Positions 61,413 to 64,000 of a stretch of DNA of 64,000 bases are shown here, in pieces. A program made the translations under genes and the position numbers. Below the pieces are notes generated by a model. It saw nothing but the letters and a program-made list of their open reading frames with translations. It did no database searches and had not been told where the DNA came from. Position 1 is the stretch's first letter. Each line of letters begins with the position of its first letter. Source of the DNA: Escherichia whittamii (GTDB lineage Bacteria; Pseudomonadota; Gammaproteobacteria; Enterobacterales; Enterobacteriaceae); NCBI RefSeq assembly GCF_014836715.1, contig NZ_JACSQI010000003.1:189890-253889 (forward strand). The letters run 5' to 3'.

Positions 61413-62153
61413 TTATTGTGCGGCAGGTGTTTTAGCGGGCTGTTGATCCACTGGTTCTAACTGGAAGACCACATCGACCTGATCATCAAACTGAATAGCG
61501 GCCTGCTCGTAAGTTTCCTGGGCGGAAACCGGCGCGGCATCGGCTTTCATCATGCGTACCATTGGGCTGGGCTGATAATTGGAAACATGGTAGCGCACGC
61601 TATATACCGGCCCCAGTTTGCGATTAAAGCCGTTCGCCAGCTCCTGAGCCTGATGAATCGCGTTATCAATCGCTGCCTTACGCGCTTTGTCTTTATAGGC
61701 ATCCGGCTGCGCCACGCCCAACGACACAGAACGAATTTCGTTGAGTCCGGCCTTCAACGCGCCATCCAGCAAGGAATTCAGTTTGTCTAACTGACGAAGC
61801 GTGACTTCCACCGTTCTCACGGCACGGTAGCCTTTCAGGATACTTTTACCATCCTGGTAATCGTAGTCTGGCTGGGTACGCAAATTCGCGGAACTGATAT
61901 CTTTTTTCGCGATCTGATTGAGTTCAAGGAAAGAGATATATTGCGCGACGCGCTCATCCGCCTGCTTCTTGGCAGACGCGGCATCCTTCGCCGTCACGTT
62001 AACTTCAATAGCAAGAATAGCGATATCAGGCACCGCATCAACGCTTGCCGTTCCTGAAGTGACAATGTGCGGACCATCCGGTAGTTCATTGGCCTGTACT
62101 GCCATCCCGCTGAAACCCATCAATGCCGCCAGGGCGATAACTTTGAACTTCAC
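61413..62153 (-). CDS. yggE: YggE, SIMPL-domain periplasmic oxidative-stress protein
   Basis: This 246-residue protein has a signal peptide (MKFKVIALAALMGFSGMAVQA). The mature part is the DUF541/SIMPL domain, with conserved TSGTASVDAVPD near its start. In E. coli it lowers internal oxidative stress; the mechanism is unknown. The start codon is GTG at 62153, behind a GGAGAGAC-type RBS. Confidence 0.93.
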   Translation of the reverse strand: MKFKVIALAALMGFSGMAVQANELPDGPHIVTSGTASVDAVPDIAILAIEVNVTAKDAASAKKQADERVAQYISFLELNQIAKKDISSANLRTQPDYDYQDGKSILKGYRAVRTVEVTLRQLDKLNSLLDGALKAGLNEIRSVSLGVAQPDAYKDKARKAAIDNAIHQAQELANGFNRKLGPVYSVRYHVSNYQPSPMVRMMKADAAPVSAQETYEQAAIQFDDQVDVVFQLEPVDQQPAKTPAAQ

Positions 62154-62245
62154 GTTAGTCTCTCCGTGTTAATTGACTTGCCCAAAATTCAGGACCTCTG
62201 GAGGCAAGCTTAACGTCTCTGTTTTATTTTTCCATCAGATAGCGC

Positions 62246-62881
62246 CTAACTGAACAAGGCTTGTGCATGAGCAATACCATCTTTCGCCAGTTGCAGAGCA
62301 ATAAACCACATAACGCAGCCCACCACAAAATTGATGATGCGCTGTGCTTTTGCCGTGCGCAGACGCGGTGCCAGGCAGGCCGCTAATAACGTCAGGCCAA
62401 AAAACCACAGGAAAGAGGCGCTAATCGTCCCGAGCGCAAACCAACGTTTTGGCTCGACATCAAGCTGCCCGCCCAGGCTGCCCAATACCACAAAGGTATC
62501 CAGGTAAACATGCGGATTCAGCCAGGTTACCGCCAGCATAGTGGCAATAATTTTCCAACGTCCCTGCTTCCTCACTTCAGCACTGACCAGCTCAATATTA
62601 CTGCTCATCGCCGTTTTAAAAGCACCAAAGCCATACCACAGCAAGAAAGCCACACCGCCCCAGGTCACCAGCGCCAGCAACCACGGTGACTGCATCAATA
62701 ACGCGCTACCACCAAAAATCCCGGCGCAAATCAGGACCAAATCGCTCATCGCGCAGAGCAAGGCAATCATAATGTGGTACTGGCGGCGAATGCCCTGATT
62801 CATCACAAAAGCATTTTGTGGGCCGAGCGGCAGGATCATAGCCGCACCAAGTGCAAGGCCTTGAAAGTAATAAGATATCAC
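62246..62881 (-). CDS. argO: ArgO (YggA), arginine exporter
   Basis: This 211-residue LysE-family exporter has six hydrophobic segments and the LysE motif [22 protein letters not shown] at the N-terminus. It exports arginine and is switched on by ArgP, encoded at 53820. The start is GTG at 62881. The 115 bases upstream, shared with the divergent TRAP gene, are where ArgP and Lrp should bind. Confidence 0.94.
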   Translation of the reverse strand: MISYYFQGLALGAAMILPLGPQNAFVMNQGIRRQYHIMIALLCAMSDLVLICAGIFGGSALLMQSPWLLALVTWGGVAFLLWYGFGAFKTAMSSNIELVSAEVRKQGRWKIIATMLAVTWLNPHVYLDTFVVLGSLGGQLDVEPKRWFALGTISASFLWFFGLTLLAACLAPRLRTAKAQRIINFVVGCVMWFIALQLAKDGIAHAQALFS

Positions 62882-62996
62882 GTAATTTATTCCGGGCTAA
62901 TTATCTGATGCGCAGACTATAGCGCGGGAATAACATTAGGGATAATTGATAATATTAATATAGTATAAGTTTAATTAATAAACTGAGGGAACAGAT

Positions 62997-64000
62997 ATGC
63001 ACTACCGACAATTACTCCCCTTTCTTTTATCAGGATTACTTCTGATATCTCCCCCCAATTTTGCCACAGAAAAAATCCTGCGCTATACCGATCATGAACC
63101 CTTTGGTGGAATGCGTACCCAACTGATTCAAGAGACATTTTTTGCAGAAATTGAAAAAGAGTCGCAGGGACGTTTGAAAATTGAACCACACTGGAACGGT
63201 GAAACCGCCATCAGCTATGATGCACTGGCGACGATAAGCGATGGCGGCAAAGCTGATATGGGTATAGTGGTGCCGGAATACACAGCGAAACAATTACCGC
63301 TTCATCAAATCTTCAAGAGCTTTGCTATTGGCCCGGATCATGGAGCCAGTCAGGTTGAATTCTTTCGTCGCGTATATGCGGAAATTCCCGAATTTAACGC
63401 TGAACTTGAGCGTAACAATGTCGTGAACTTACAATTTTTCCTTGGCTACCCGGTAGGCTTTTTTTCCACCAAACCCATTCAGACATTAACCGATCTTCAG
63501 GGAACCACCTGGCGCACAGCCAGTTTCTGGCATCGGGCTTATTTAAGTCATACGGGAGCAAAAACCGTAACCTTACCGTGGAATGAGCAAATCACAACAG
63601 CCCTCCGTGACGGGCAACTCGATGGCTTAATGGTCAATCTCGATAGCGGATATGACATCCATGCTGAACGTGCTGCGCCGAATGTGTTGCTATCTCCTTC
63701 GCTCTGGCTCGGCCATGTTTATCTTTTGACGATGAATAAACACACCTGGGAAAGCCTCAGTACTCAAGATCGCGAGGCGATTCAACGAGCAGCCATTACA
63801 ACCCAGAAGGCGCTAGGCCAGGCATTAGATAACAATCTGATCAACATGGTAAAAACGCTCGAGCAGGAAGGTGCACATGTTCGCTATCTGAAAAAATCAG
63901 AACTGGACGCCTGGCAGAAAGCGATTGATTATCAGCAAGAGCAAACTCAGTGGGTAGAAAAGCAAAAGACTGAAGGCGTGGACAATGCCGGGGAAGTCAT
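62997..64000 (+). CDS. TRAP transporter substrate-binding protein (DctP family), partial
   Basis: The frame is open from ATG 62997 to the right edge, about 335 codons, close to a full-length DctP. A signal peptide (MHYRQLLPFLLSGLLLISPP, then NFA) leads into the mature domain. EIEKESQGRLKIEPHWNGET (about 53-72) matches the family pattern, and LTDLQGTTWRTASFW (about 164) is the usual hinge motif before the carboxylate-binding Arg. It would bind an organic acid in the periplasm and pass it to DctQM, expected just beyond the edge. It is divergent from argO, where K-12 has mscS. Its substrate is unknown. Confidence 0.85.
   Translation, partial: MHYRQLLPFLLSGLLLISPPNFATEKILRYTDHEPFGGMRTQLIQETFFAEIEKESQGRLKIEPHWNGETAISYDALATISDGGKADMGIVVPEYTAKQLPLHQIFKSFAIGPDHGASQVEFFRRVYAEIPEFNAELERNNVVNLQFFLGYPVGFFSTKPIQTLTDLQGTTWRTASFWHRAYLSHTGAKTVTLPWNEQITTALRDGQLDGLMVNLDSGYDIHAERAAPNVLLSPSLWLGHVYLLTMNKHTWESLSTQDREAIQRAAITTQKALGQALDNNLINMVKTLEQEGAHVRYLKKSELDAWQKAIDYQQEQTQWVEKQKTEGVDNAGEV

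Overview
This window is chromosomal DNA of an enteric bacterium, almost certainly Escherichia coli but not the K-12 laboratory lineage. The core genes match the known E. coli proteins residue for residue over most of their length, in the gene order of the idi-lysS-prfB-recJ, gcvTHP, zapA-ssrS-fau, serA-rpiA-argP, scpABC and yggE-argO neighbourhood. Scattered substitutions, an alanine at residue 246 of release factor 2, and several accessory insertions set it apart from K-12. Comparisons with K-12 are made from memory, not from a search.

Positions 1-17507 hold a purine and molybdenum-hydroxylase region. It begins with the end of mocA (molybdenum cofactor cytidylyltransferase). A sigma-54-type promoter then precedes the ygfK-ssnA-ygfM-xdhD operon. 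Next come xanQ-guaD-ghxQ (xanthine uptake, guanine deaminase, guanine/hypoxanthine uptake), the iron-sulfur/flavin proteins ygfT-ygfS on the minus strand, and divergently uacT (urate uptake) with a small ORF behind it. Together the genes import purines, deaminate or oxidise them, and move the electrons through iron-sulfur flavoproteins.

Positions 17630-41917 are mostly housekeeping: idi; the minus-strand series lysS, prfB (with its programmed +1 frameshift), recJ, dsbC and xerD; fldB; cptA-sdhE; ygfZ; a seven-element REP array; trhA; yqfB; bglA; the gcvTHP glycine-cleavage operon; ubiI-ubiH-pepP-ygfB; zapA; 6S RNA and fau. An extra outer-membrane beta-barrel gene lies between bglA and gcvP.

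Positions 41942-48403 are an accessory, partly very AT-rich minus-strand cluster inserted between fau and the sibC/serA region. It encodes galactitol-type PTS components EIIA, EIIB and EIIC, a PRD-domain regulator, a class II (fuculose-phosphate type) aldolase, its own HPr, and a lactaldehyde-reductase-like iron alcohol dehydrogenase. It reads as a complete uptake, aldol-cleavage and aldehyde-reduction route for an unidentified sugar, and is the best candidate for an undescribed system here. Just beyond it the sibC antitoxin RNA is intact, but the opposing ibsC toxin ORF has lost its start codons.

Positions 49031-62881 hold serA, rpiA, a small redox island (LysR regulator, AzoR-like oxidoreductase, DUF1471-like periplasmic protein, broken ferric-reductase-like gene), argP, the scpA-argK-scpB-scpC methylmalonyl-CoA operon, ygfI, yggE and argO. 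The window ends inside a TRAP-transporter substrate-binding protein gene that lies next to argO, where K-12 has mscS.
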